Assembly (NCBI RefSeq): GCF_024347195.1
Contig: NZ_AP025281.1
Location: 2,542,001 to 2,606,000, forward strand
Direction: 5' to 3'
Source: Aliamphritea hakodatensis
GTDB taxonomy: Bacteria > Pseudomonadota > Gammaproteobacteria > Pseudomonadales > Balneatricaceae
DNA length: 64,000 nt
The translations under genes were made by a program, and so were the position numbers. Positions 1 to 7,662 of the stretch are shown in pieces. The notes below the pieces were generated by a model, which did not search any database, was not told the origin of the DNA, and saw only the letters and a list, made by a program, of their open reading frames with translations. Each line of letters starts with the position of its first letter. Position 1 is the stretch's first letter.

Positions 1-10
1 TTAAGCACCC

Positions 11-52
11 GGCAGCCCGGCGCTTTCAGCGTGCGGGCTGCCTCTGTTTTTT
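11..52 (+). terminator. Rho-independent terminator of an upstream gene
   Basis: A 9-bp stem (11-19 with 34-42) encloses an inner CGCT/AGCG stem and is followed by a T-rich run at 45-52. It should end transcription of a gene lying left of the window. It also argues against translation of fecB starting at the GTG at 31, which lies inside the hairpin. Confidence 0.8.
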
Positions 53-69
53 GCTGCACGGATACACCC

Positions 70-1008
70 ATGAGATATTTTTTTAACGCCGCCGTTTTAC
101 GGTTTTTGCTGTTGTCTGTCTGTACGTTGCTGTCACTGTACAGCGCGGCACGTACCGTGACGGATCAGGGAGACGGACTGAACATTGAAGGCATACCGCA
201 ACGGATAGTGGTGCTGGAATATTCGTTTCTTGACGCCGTGGTGCTGGCAGGTATCAGCCCCACGGGCATTGCCGATGATCAGCGCCCGGAACGCATCCTG
301 CCTGAAATCCGCCAGCAACTGGACGACTACACCTCGGTGGGTCTGCGTGGCCAGCCGGATCTGGAAACCATTGCCAGCCTGAAGCCGGACCTGATCATTG
401 CGGATACATACCGGCACGAAGCCATTTACAAAGAACTGCAGAAAATCGCCCCGACCCTGTTATTACGCAGTTACGGTGCTGAATATACTGATTTGCTTGA
501 AGATACCGTCACCATTGGTGCTGCGCTGGGCAAACCGGATGAAATTAACCGGGCGCTGGCCCTGCATAACCGGCGGATGGACGACTTAAGCAAGCAAATC
601 ACCGCGGGGGCCGGTGCCGGTATTAACGGCCAGTCATTACTATTTGCGGTTACCAATCACCGCGCGATGACCCTTCATGGCAGCAAAGCCTTTGCCAGTG
701 GTGTGATGCGACGGCTGGGGCTGCAGCATGTCACACCGGTGAACGATGAAGGTGCATACATCCAGGTCGGCTTTGAACAACTGCTGGAAATGAACCCCCA
801 ATGGCTGATCATCGGTGATTACAGTGAAGCGCAGGGGGGCTCGGATATTCTCAACCGCTGGCAGCAACACCCGCTGTGGCAGCATCTGAACGCTGTTAAG
901 TCTGGTCATCAGGTTCAGGTAGACCCTAAAGTATGGGCACTTGGCCGTGGCGTGATGGGGGCAGAGCGGATCGCTGCAGATCTGAGCAGGGCGCTGAAAC
1001 AACCATGA
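70..1008 (+). CDS. fecB: FecB-like periplasmic ferric-citrate binding protein
   Basis: This is the substrate-binding protein of an ABC importer for ferric dicitrate or a similar iron chelate, acting in the periplasm. The 312-residue product opens with a hydrophobic signal peptide (about residues 7-27). The mature part has the features of the FecB/FhuD fold: a PQRIVVLEYSFLDAV segment, GIADD, and LKPDLIIAD in the first lobe, then EQLLEMNPQWLIIGDY and a C-terminal AERIAADL stretch, which recall E. coli FecB. I prefer the ATG at 70 over the GTG at 31 because 31 lies in the upstream terminator. The stop overlaps the start of fecC. No Fur box is evident in the short leader, so its promoter may lie further left. 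Confidence 0.87.
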   Translation: MRYFFNAAVLRFLLLSVCTLLSLYSAARTVTDQGDGLNIEGIPQRIVVLEYSFLDAVVLAGISPTGIADDQRPERILPEIRQQLDDYTSVGLRGQPDLETIASLKPDLIIADTYRHEAIYKELQKIAPTLLLRSYGAEYTDLLEDTVTIGAALGKPDEINRALALHNRRMDDLSKQITAGAGAGINGQSLLFAVTNHRAMTLHGSKAFASGVMRRLGLQHVTPVNDEGAYIQVGFEQLLEMNPQWLIIGDYSEAQGGSDILNRWQQHPLWQHLNAVKSGHQVQVDPKVWALGRGVMGAERIAADLSRALKQP

Positions 1009-2033
1009 TTTCCCGTGTGTATCTAAGCTTTGTGCTGGCGGGGGTGTTTCTGCTTGCCGGGCTCGCCGGTGCGACCGTCGGAGGCTCTGCTTTCGAGCTG
1101 CATTTCTCACAATTGGGCGACGTGCTGCTGAGCTATGTCAGCCCGCATTTGGGGCCGCAGAGCCCGAATGGTGATCTGGGGGCACAGCTCATCGCAACTG
1201 TCAGGCTGCCACGGGTACTGATCGCCGCAGGTGCCGGGGCTGCGCTGGCCATGGCCGGTACACTCATGCAGGGCCTGACCCGTAATCCACTGGCATCTCC
1301 GGCACTGTTTGGCATTAATGCTGGCGCAGCCTGCATGATGGTACTGGCACAAACCGGTGTACTGCCGGTACTGAGTGACTTCCCCCTGATCATCAGCACG
1401 GCCCTCGGGGCCGCGCTGGCCGGCATTCTGGTGCTGGCACTGGGCGGTGGTCTGAGTGGCAGGCTGCATCCCACCCGGATGGTACTGGCCGGCGTTGCCT
1501 TAAGTGCATTACTGCTGGCGCTGACCCGGGCATTACTGATTCTGGATGAACAGTCACAGGGGGTGCTGTCATGGTTGGCCGGATCGCTGACCGATACCGG
1601 CTGGGACCACTGGCAGCAACTGTGGCCCTGGTTGTTGTCTGGCGGATTACTGGCCCTGCTACTCAGTCAGAAACTCAATCTGCTGGCACTGGGGGATGAT
1701 ATTTCAACCGGGCTTGGCGCACCGGCATTACAGATTCGTCTCTGGGCTTCACTGGCCGTCATCATGCTGACGGCCAGCTGTGTTGCGATCACCGGGCCGA
1801 TTGCCTTTGTTGGTCTGCTGATTCCGCATCTGGGGCGAAATATTGTTGGCCATGACTACCGGATATTGCTGCCGTTCTGCGGATTATTGGGGGCTGGCCT
1901 GTTGAGTTGGGCCGATCTGATCTCACGTTATATGGCATTTCCGTCGGAAACCCCGGTGGGTCTGGTAACAGCATTATTAGGTGCGCCGTGTTTTATCTGG
2001 CTGGCCAGCCGTCGTAGGGAGCATGGCCGATGA
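1005..2033 (+). CDS. fecC: FecC-like iron-chelate ABC permease
   Basis: This is one of two inner-membrane permease subunits of the ferric-citrate-type importer (FecCD/BtuC family). The 342-residue protein is strongly hydrophobic with about nine or ten membrane spans. It carries the family motifs RLPRVLIAAGAGAALAMAG and GLTRNPLASPALFGINAGA near residues 65-110, and a cytoplasmic coupling region GPIAFVGLLIPHLGR near residue 265. The ATG at 1005 overlaps the fecB stop (ATGA), indicating translational coupling; a longer reading from 933 would run through fecB. The downstream fecD overlaps by four bases. Confidence 0.88.
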   Translation: MISRVYLSFVLAGVFLLAGLAGATVGGSAFELHFSQLGDVLLSYVSPHLGPQSPNGDLGAQLIATVRLPRVLIAAGAGAALAMAGTLMQGLTRNPLASPALFGINAGAACMMVLAQTGVLPVLSDFPLIISTALGAALAGILVLALGGGLSGRLHPTRMVLAGVALSALLLALTRALLILDEQSQGVLSWLAGSLTDTGWDHWQQLWPWLLSGGLLALLLSQKLNLLALGDDISTGLGAPALQIRLWASLAVIMLTASCVAITGPIAFVGLLIPHLGRNIVGHDYRILLPFCGLLGAGLLSWADLISRYMAFPSETPVGLVTALLGAPCFIWLASRRREHGR

Positions 2034-2980
2034 AGACTCAGCAACTGATGTTACCGGTTATCCTGCCCGGGCTTCTCTTTCTGGGCGCATTGGCCGGTCT
2101 GTATCTGGGCAGCCTCAGTTTCACTGAAGCGATGGCGCTGGACGTGATAGTCGGGGATTTACGCTTTGCCCGGGTGCTGATCGCCATACTGGCTGGGGCC
2201 GCGCTGGGTATGTCCGGCTGCCTGATTCAGGGGGTCGTCCGTAACCCGCTGGCAGCACCGGACCTGATTGGCGTCAGTGCCGGGGCAGGTGTAGCTGCTA
2301 CTGCGTTGTTGTTACTGTTTCCGCAACTGTCGCTGCACTGGCTGATTCCGGCAGCAATTTGCGGTGCACTGGCAACCCTGTGGCTGTTGTTCCGGCTGTT
2401 ACGCAATGATGCCCTTAGCCCAACCCGGCTGGTGCTGACCGGCGTCGCTCTGAGCATCTGGCTGTCTGCGTTAACCGACTGGCTGCTGGTCAGCCATCCC
2501 CAACAAACCAATACAGCGCTGATCTGGTTAACCGGCAGCCTGTGGGGCCGGGGCTGGGATCAGCTCTGGGTGTTACTGCCGTGGTTCGCGGTGCTGTTGC
2601 CGGTCAGTCTGATGCTGGCGCTGCGGCTGGATCTGCTGGCGCTGGGAGACGACGCCGCCGAAAGTTTGGGTGCCGGCGTACTGAACACCCACAAAACAGC
2701 ACTTTTGCTGGCGGTTGCACTGGCGGCCATCAGTGTTGCGGTATGCGGCACCCTGAGTTTTGTTGGCCTGATTGCACCCCATCTGGCCCGTTTGCTGGCA
2801 GGGGGTAATCATCTGAGGCTGTTGCCGGCCGCCGCCATGATCGGCGGATTGCTGGTACTGGTTGCTGATATTCTGGGCCGAACCCTTGCTGCACCACTAG
2901 AACTGCCGGCAGGGGTATTCACATCACTGATCGGTGCCCCGTATTTTCTGTTTCTGTTAACCCGCTACCGAGGCTGGTAA
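2030..2980 (+). CDS. fecD: FecD-like iron-chelate ABC permease
   Basis: This second permease subunit pairs with FecC to form the heterodimeric channel. The 316-residue protein shows the BtuC/FecCD pattern: RFARVLIAILAGAALGMSG, then GVVRNPLAAPDLIGVSAGAG, and the coupling motif GTLSFVGLIAPHLARLL near residue 240. Length matches E. coli FecD. Its start overlaps the fecC stop and its stop (TAATG) overlaps the fecE start, so all four genes are probably one transcript. Assignment to FecD rather than another siderophore permease rests mainly on the operon order B-C-D-E and the FecB-like binding protein. Confidence 0.87.
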   Translation: MKTQQLMLPVILPGLLFLGALAGLYLGSLSFTEAMALDVIVGDLRFARVLIAILAGAALGMSGCLIQGVVRNPLAAPDLIGVSAGAGVAATALLLLFPQLSLHWLIPAAICGALATLWLLFRLLRNDALSPTRLVLTGVALSIWLSALTDWLLVSHPQQTNTALIWLTGSLWGRGWDQLWVLLPWFAVLLPVSLMLALRLDLLALGDDAAESLGAGVLNTHKTALLLAVALAAISVAVCGTLSFVGLIAPHLARLLAGGNHLRLLPAAAMIGGLLVLVADILGRTLAAPLELPAGVFTSLIGAPYFLFLLTRYRGW

Positions 2981-3750
2981 TGGCATACCTGAGTATAAAT
3001 AACCTGTCGTTTACTTATGGGAACCGGCCGGTACTGCAAGACCTTAATCTGGATATCCCCCAGGGGAAAATTACCGCCCTGATCGGCCCGAATGGCTGCG
3101 GTAAATCAACCTTACTGAAATGTATCGCCCGGATTCTGCAGCCCCAGCAAGGCGACATCACGCTGCAGGGCGACAGTGTTCACCGGCAAGACACCCGCCA
3201 GCTGTCACAAAAGATGGCACTGTTACCGCAGGCTCCGGTAACCCCGGAAGGTATCAGCGTCAAAAACCTAGTGGGCTACGGCAGGGCTCCCTGGGGCAAC
3301 CGCTGGGGCCGTCTGAGCACAGGTGATAAAGAAATTGTGGCTCAGGCTCTGGCAGAAACCGGACTGTCTGATCAGGCCGGCCAGACAGTTGCCGAGCTTT
3401 CCGGCGGCCAGCGCCAGCGCGCCTGGATCGCCATGATCCTTGCCCAGCAGACAGATCTGGTATTGCTTGACGAACCCACCACCTGGCTGGACATCGCCCA
3501 TCAGGTAGAACTGCTGCAACTGATGCGTAAGCTGAATAAACAAGGGAAAACCGTCGTTGTGGTACTGCACGACCTGAATCAGGCCTGCCGCTACTGCGAT
3601 GAACTGGTCGTACTCAGGGAAGGGCGGTTACAGGCGCAGGGCGCACCGTCAGAAGTCTTTACCCGGAAACTGCTGGAAGATACCTTTTCACTTTCTGCAG
3701 AAATACATCCTGATCCGGTATCCGGCACCCCCAGTCTGTTTGCGTTGTAA
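2980..3750 (+). CDS. fecE: FecE-like iron-chelate ABC ATPase
   Basis: This is the cytoplasmic ATPase that drives iron-chelate import. The 256-residue protein has Walker A (GPNGCGKSTLLKC, about residues 37-49), the Q-loop, the ABC signature LSGGQRQRAWIAM (about 141-153), Walker B LVLLDEPTTWLD and the switch histidine in VVVLHDLNQA. This spacing is typical for FecE/FepC/FhuC. It is the last gene of the fecBCDE set. No TonB-dependent receptor or FecIR pair is visible to its right; they could lie left of the window. Confidence 0.9.
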   Translation: MAYLSINNLSFTYGNRPVLQDLNLDIPQGKITALIGPNGCGKSTLLKCIARILQPQQGDITLQGDSVHRQDTRQLSQKMALLPQAPVTPEGISVKNLVGYGRAPWGNRWGRLSTGDKEIVAQALAETGLSDQAGQTVAELSGGQRQRAWIAMILAQQTDLVLLDEPTTWLDIAHQVELLQLMRKLNKQGKTVVVVLHDLNQACRYCDELVVLREGRLQAQGAPSEVFTRKLLEDTFSLSAEIHPDPVSGTPSLFAL

Positions 3751-3861
3751 CAGTCTGCAAAGCAAGGATCCGGTCCCGTTAACCTGTCGGGTAATGCGTA
3801 TTCAGTGTTCATTCTTAAGCTCGTAAAAACGAAACTGATCAGGCCGTTGGAGTAAAACAAC

Positions 3862-3889
3862 TGCCCGTAAACATTAACGTTAACAGGCA
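3862..3889 (-). terminator. Imperfect hairpin, possible terminator of small reverse ORF
   Basis: Arms of 11 bases match at nine positions (TGCC at one end, GGCA at the other) around a 6-base loop, with a TTAACGTTAA palindrome inside. Read on the reverse strand it follows the stop of the 50-residue ORF and is trailed by a T-rich stretch, so it could be its terminator. The stem is not perfect, and an operator is the alternative reading. Confidence 0.35.
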
Positions 3890-3928
3890 TTCCTGGGAGT
3901 GGAACAAAACAAGACTGATGACAGGTTC

Positions 3929-4081
3929 CTAAGCATGCCTGAATGCGCTCAGTGAGTTATCCAGCAGAGTTTTAATACGCAGCCACAGGCCATTGCTATA
4001 CATAGGAATGGCAATTTGCAGCTCTGTGCCATTGAGCGTCTCCGCAATGATGATTTCGCCGTCCAGTTTTTTCTCAACCAT
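3929..4081 (-). CDS. Possible 50-residue protein, unknown function
   Basis: This reverse-strand reading frame runs from ATG (complement of 4079-4081) to a TAG stop and encodes 50 residues starting MVEKKLDGEIIIAE and ending LSAFRHA. It has a balanced composition, no cysteine, alternating hydrophobic residues suggestive of a small beta-rich domain, and a basic C-terminus. The frame is closed by TAA just upstream, so the start choice is limited. No strong ribosome binding site is visible. I do not recognise it. It may be a genuine small protein, a remnant of a larger gene, or chance. Confidence 0.35.
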   Translation of the reverse strand: MVEKKLDGEIIIAETLNGTELQIAIPMYSNGLWLRIKTLLDNSLSAFRHA

Positions 4082-4279
4082 ATTCCACTGAAATTCAGCA
4101 GCTTAAAAAATTCTGCTTAAGACTTGCTTAACTTCTCTGATTCACCAGACATTTCTCAGCGACTATCCTCAGTCATTTCTGGTCCCGGCTATCTCCGGCA
4201 TACCGTTTTACCTGAACCCAGCATTCCCAAAATTATCTACCCATAACTAAAACAGCGTCTCAGGGTTTAACTTATTCGT

Positions 4280-4309
4280 TTGAGGCCTTCAGTGGCACGC
4301 GACTACTAT
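4280..4309 (+). promoter_or_regulatory. Predicted sigma-70 promoter of the DMSP-type operon
   Basis: TTGAGG (4280-4285) and TACTAT (4304-4309) are separated by 18 bases. The predicted transcript would start near 4316, giving a leader of about 50 bases before the first gene. This is pattern matching only. Confidence 0.4.
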
Positions 4310-4364
4310 TAGGGAAGTTACTTACTGTAAATCAACCATAATTTTCTATTTTCAGGACGCAGCC

Positions 4365-5519
4365 ATGATGCCAGCGCTAGCCGTTTCCCGACGTACCCGC
4401 AGTACGCCTTTTACCAGCCGTGTCGAAGCCATGGGGGTTCAGGCTTACACCGTGTATAACCACATGCTGTTACCAACTGCCTTTCAGGGCATTGAAGAAG
4501 ATTACTGGCACCTGTGCGAACACGTACAGGTGTGGGATGTTTCCTGTGAACGTCAGGTGGAGATTACCGGCCCGGATGCCCAGCAACTGATTCAGCTGAT
4601 GACCCCGCGGGATCTGAGTAAAGCCCATGCAGGGCAGTGCTTTTATCTGCCTTTGTGTGACGAAAAGGGCATGCTTATAAATGATCCCATCGCTATCAAG
4701 CACAGTGATGAGCACTGGTGGCTGTCTATTGCGGACAGCGACGTGAAGCTTTGGGCAAAAGGCATCGCCACCGGCATGCAGTTAGAGGTGAAAGTCTGTG
4801 AACCGGATGTCTGGCCGCTGGCGGTACAGGGGCCGAAAGCAGAAGAACTGATGGCCCGGGTATTCGGTGAAGACGTCAGGGATATCCGTTTCTTCCGGTA
4901 CCGGCATCTGAATTACCGGGGTAAAAACATGGTGGTTGCCCGTTCCGGCTGGAGCAAACAGGGCGGTTTTGAAATCTACGTCAACGATGCGGAACTTGGC
5001 TGCATGCTCTGGGATGATCTGTTCAGTGCCGGTGAAGATCTTCAGGTTGCCCCGGGCTGCCCAAATCTGATTGAACGCATTGAAAGCGGTTTACTGTCGT
5101 TCGGTAATGATATGGATGATTCCGACACACCGCTGGAATGTGGCCTGGATAAATACGTCAGCCTCAGCGCAGAGATTAACAGCCTGAGCATTGAGGCCCT
5201 GCGCAACAGCACACCGCGGCATCAGTTAGTGGGTCTGGTGTGTGCAGGTAAGCACAGTTTTACCGCCACCGGTGTGTATATGGAAGAGCTTTGTGTCGGC
5301 GAGATTACCTCGTGGGCCTGGTCACCGAAATATGGCGTGACACTGGCCATGGCCCGCTGCAACCCTGCGGTAATGGATGAGGGTGTGAGCCTAACGGTGA
5401 ATAGCGACAACGGTTCTCAGCCCGTAGTATTGAGCGGATTGCCATTTAATTTTAACGACTTAGGACTGACAGCTCATGAGGCGGGTCAGTCGCAGTCAGT
5501 GACAGGGAAGCAAGTTTAA
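4365..5519 (+). CDS. dmdA: DmdA-like DMSP demethylase (GcvT superfamily)
   Basis: This probably transfers a methyl group from dimethylsulfoniopropionate to tetrahydrofolate, giving 3-methylthiopropionate and 5-methyl-THF in the cytoplasm. The 384-residue protein is a GcvT-fold aminomethyltransferase relative, but its segments AYTVYNHMLLPT, EHVQVWDVSCERQVEI, RDIRFFRYR and GWSKQGGFEIYV (residues 195-206) look like DmdA rather than glycine-cleavage GcvT. The tryptophan, lysine, glutamate and tyrosine of the last segment fall about where the DMSP pocket residues of DmdA lie, as I remember them. Length fits DmdA. Start is one of two adjacent ATG codons (4365 or 4368). The stop overlaps the next start (TAATG). 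Alternative: demethylase of another N- or S-methyl compound; context with acyl-CoA genes favours DMSP. Confidence 0.68.
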   Translation: MMPALAVSRRTRSTPFTSRVEAMGVQAYTVYNHMLLPTAFQGIEEDYWHLCEHVQVWDVSCERQVEITGPDAQQLIQLMTPRDLSKAHAGQCFYLPLCDEKGMLINDPIAIKHSDEHWWLSIADSDVKLWAKGIATGMQLEVKVCEPDVWPLAVQGPKAEELMARVFGEDVRDIRFFRYRHLNYRGKNMVVARSGWSKQGGFEIYVNDAELGCMLWDDLFSAGEDLQVAPGCPNLIERIESGLLSFGNDMDDSDTPLECGLDKYVSLSAEINSLSIEALRNSTPRHQLVGLVCAGKHSFTATGVYMEELCVGEITSWAWSPKYGVTLAMARCNPAVMDEGVSLTVNSDNGSQPVVLSGLPFNFNDLGLTAHEAGQSQSVTGKQV

Positions 5520-6847
5520 TGAGTAAACAAAACAACCGGTCGTCGTATCTGGGGGCTGACACAATCGCCCTGCATGCCGGCTATCAGCCTGAACCGGAAC
5601 ATGGTTCACGCGCCGTTCCCATTTATCAGACAACCTCCTATGTTTTCGAAAGCGTTGATGCTGCATCGGCACTGTTTAACGTCGAACAGGGCGGTCATAT
5701 TTACAGCCGCATTACTAACCCTACCGTTGCAGTACTTGAACAGCGGGTAGCAGCCCTTGAAGGCGGCACGGGTGCTGTCTGTACTGCCTCAGGCATGAGC
5801 GCGCTGTTCGTTACCTTTGTTTCCCTGTGTTCTGCCGGGGATCATATTGTCAGCGCCGGACAAATATACGGCTCCACCGTGACGCTACTGAAACACACAC
5901 TGAAGCGCTTCGCCATCGACGTTACCTTCGTTGATATTAACGATGCTCAGGCGGTCGCGGGCGCGATACAGAGCAATACCAAACTGGTGTTCTGTGAGTC
6001 TATCGGTAACCCGGGGCTGGAAGTCTCCGATCTGCCTTCCGTCTCAGATGTGGCCCACCGCCACGGCATTCCGCTGGTTGTAGATGCCACATTTGCCACG
6101 CCAAGCCTGTGCCGGCCATTGGAACACGGTGCCGATGTTGTGGTGCACTCCCTGACTAAATGGATCGGTGGCCATGGTACGGCCATCGGCGGGGCGATTG
6201 TGGATGGCGGCAAGTTCGACTGGTCTGCCAGCGGTCGCTTCCCGACGCTGACCGAACCCTATGAGCCGTTCCACGGCATTAACTTCTGGGAAGAATTCGG
6301 CCCGGCAGCGCTGACGATGCGTATCCGTGCAGAAGCCATGCGTGATTTCGGTGCTGCGATGAGCCCGCACAATGCCTTCCTGTTATTACAGGGTATCGAA
6401 ACCCTCAACCTGCGGATGAAACAGCACGTCGAAAACGCCAGACAACTCACGGAATGGCTGCCGCAACAGGATAATGTTGCCTGGGTAAACCATCCGGACC
6501 TTGAATCCAATCCCACCAAGGAAATTGCCGCACAACTGTTCCCGAACGGCGCCGGCTCTATGCTGTGCTTTGGCGTGAAGGGCGGCAGGGCCTGTGGGGC
6601 AGCGTTTATTGATGCACTTCAGCTTTCCTCCAACCTTGCCAACGTAGGCGATGCACGGACTCTTGTATTGCACCCGGCCAGCACCACCCACTCACGGCTT
6701 GATGATGAAGCCATGATTAAAGCAGGTATTGGCCCGGATATGATCCGGGTATCCGTAGGCATCGAATCCATCCGTGATATCTGTGCTGATTTCGCTCAGG
6801 GGCTTAAAGCCGCTGATAAAGCATGGCAAAAGCAGCAGGAGGCATAA
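5519..6847 (+). CDS. metY: O-acetylhomoserine sulfhydrylase (MetY-like)
   Basis: This PLP enzyme replaces the acetyl group of O-acetylhomoserine with a thiol; with sulfide it makes homocysteine and with methanethiol it makes methionine directly. The 442-residue protein belongs to the Cys/Met-metabolism family: YSRITNPTVAVLEQRVAALEGG near residues 62-83, TASGMSALF, and the PLP lysine in HSLTKWIGGHGTAIGG (about residues 206-221). Length and the large insert before the C-terminus match MetY rather than MetB/MetC. It overlaps the stop of the dmdA-like gene by one base. In this operon the natural thiol donor would be methanethiol released from DMSP-derived 3-methylthiopropionate; that role is inference. 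Confidence 0.85.
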   Translation: MSKQNNRSSYLGADTIALHAGYQPEPEHGSRAVPIYQTTSYVFESVDAASALFNVEQGGHIYSRITNPTVAVLEQRVAALEGGTGAVCTASGMSALFVTFVSLCSAGDHIVSAGQIYGSTVTLLKHTLKRFAIDVTFVDINDAQAVAGAIQSNTKLVFCESIGNPGLEVSDLPSVSDVAHRHGIPLVVDATFATPSLCRPLEHGADVVVHSLTKWIGGHGTAIGGAIVDGGKFDWSASGRFPTLTEPYEPFHGINFWEEFGPAALTMRIRAEAMRDFGAAMSPHNAFLLLQGIETLNLRMKQHVENARQLTEWLPQQDNVAWVNHPDLESNPTKEIAAQLFPNGAGSMLCFGVKGGRACGAAFIDALQLSSNLANVGDARTLVLHPASTTHSRLDDEAMIKAGIGPDMIRVSVGIESIRDICADFAQGLKAADKAWQKQQEA

Positions 6848-6848
6848 G

Positions 6849-7631
6849 ATGCGGATTACCGTTAATCAACAAGACGTATTCATAGCTACCGGCGGCAAAG
6901 ATTTCAACCCGGAACTGCCATGTGTGGTATTTCTTCATGGCAGTGGGCTGGATCACCGTTGCTGGGCACTGCAGGCCCGGTGGTTTGCGTTTCACGGCTA
7001 TAGCGTCTTCGCACCGGATTTTCCTGGCCACAGCCTGTCTGCCGGTGAGCCGCTGACCAGCATCGAAGCCATGGCCGACTGGCTGATCGATGCGCTTGAT
7101 GCGGCCGGTGTTGATCAGTTACATCTGGTCGGGCATTCCCAGGGCTTTCTGGTGGCGTTGGAAGCTGCAGCGCGGCTACAGTCGAAGCTGCTGTCGCTAA
7201 CAGCGATTGGCACCGCAGCCGCAATACCGGTGAATCCGGCGTTAATTGAGACGGCTAAAGAAGCCCCGATGAAAGCCGCAGATATGATGTTGCAGTGGGG
7301 CTTTGGCCAGGCGACGCAAATGGGCTACAGCGCTGTACCGGGCGTACAGCCTATCGCAGTAGGCCGTCAGATCATGGCCGCCAACCCCTTGGCAGAAGAC
7401 CTTCAGGCCTGTAACGACTACACCCAAGGCACCGTCAGAGCCGCAGATATTATGTGTCCGACCCAGGTGATTTTAGCCGGGCAGGACCGCATGACCCCTT
7501 ATAAAACCGGGCTTGAGCTGGCAAAACTGCTGAACACAGAGGCGATCCGGATTGAATCGGGCCATATGTTACCGATTGAAGCCCCTAAAGCCTGTCTCGA
7601 TGCCATGAAACAGTTTTTCACCCGTCTTTAA
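6849..7631 (+). CDS. Alpha/beta hydrolase
   Basis: This cytoplasmic serine hydrolase of 260 residues has a complete catalytic set: oxyanion region VVFLHGSGLDHRCW (about residues 25-38), nucleophile elbow LVGHSQGF (near 97-104), acid residue in AGQDRMTPY and histidine in ESGHMLPIEAP near the C-terminus. The start at 6849 follows a good GGAGG site at the end of the metY frame; a longer reading from 6774 would overlap metY deeply. The substrate is not evident from sequence. Its place between a thiol-using enzyme and a CoA-ester dehydrogenase/hydratase makes a thioesterase-like role on a pathway intermediate an attractive inference. Confidence 0.8.
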   Translation: MRITVNQQDVFIATGGKDFNPELPCVVFLHGSGLDHRCWALQARWFAFHGYSVFAPDFPGHSLSAGEPLTSIEAMADWLIDALDAAGVDQLHLVGHSQGFLVALEAAARLQSKLLSLTAIGTAAAIPVNPALIETAKEAPMKAADMMLQWGFGQATQMGYSAVPGVQPIAVGRQIMAANPLAEDLQACNDYTQGTVRAADIMCPTQVILAGQDRMTPYKTGLELAKLLNTEAIRIESGHMLPIEAPKACLDAMKQFFTRL

Positions 7632-7662
7632 CTGTGCCGGTAACCGAATAAGAGAACCCATT

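Larger units (their letters stand above)
3751..4364. other. Intergenic region between fecE and dmdA
   Basis: About 610 bases separate two forward operons. The stretch holds one small reverse-strand reading frame (3929-4081), an imperfect inverted repeat (3862-3889) and a plausible sigma-70 promoter for the operon starting at 4365. I see no RNA gene, repeat or pseudogene remnant in the remainder. Confidence 0.6.

Noticed and set aside
31..69. GTG start for fecB at 31
   Set aside because: It lies in the upstream terminator hairpin and adds residues without signal-peptide character; ATG at 70 leads straight into the signal peptide.
933..1004. Longer N-terminus for fecC
   Set aside because: It would run through the end of fecB in another frame; the overlapping ATGA at 1005 is the normal coupled start.
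640..1110. 156-residue reverse frame opposite fecB/fecC
   Set aside because: Antisense shadow of two strong genes with no independent start signal.
4365..5519. Glycine cleavage T protein (GcvT)
   Set aside because: No gcvH or gcvP nearby and the conserved stretches fit DmdA better; demethylase of another substrate stays open.
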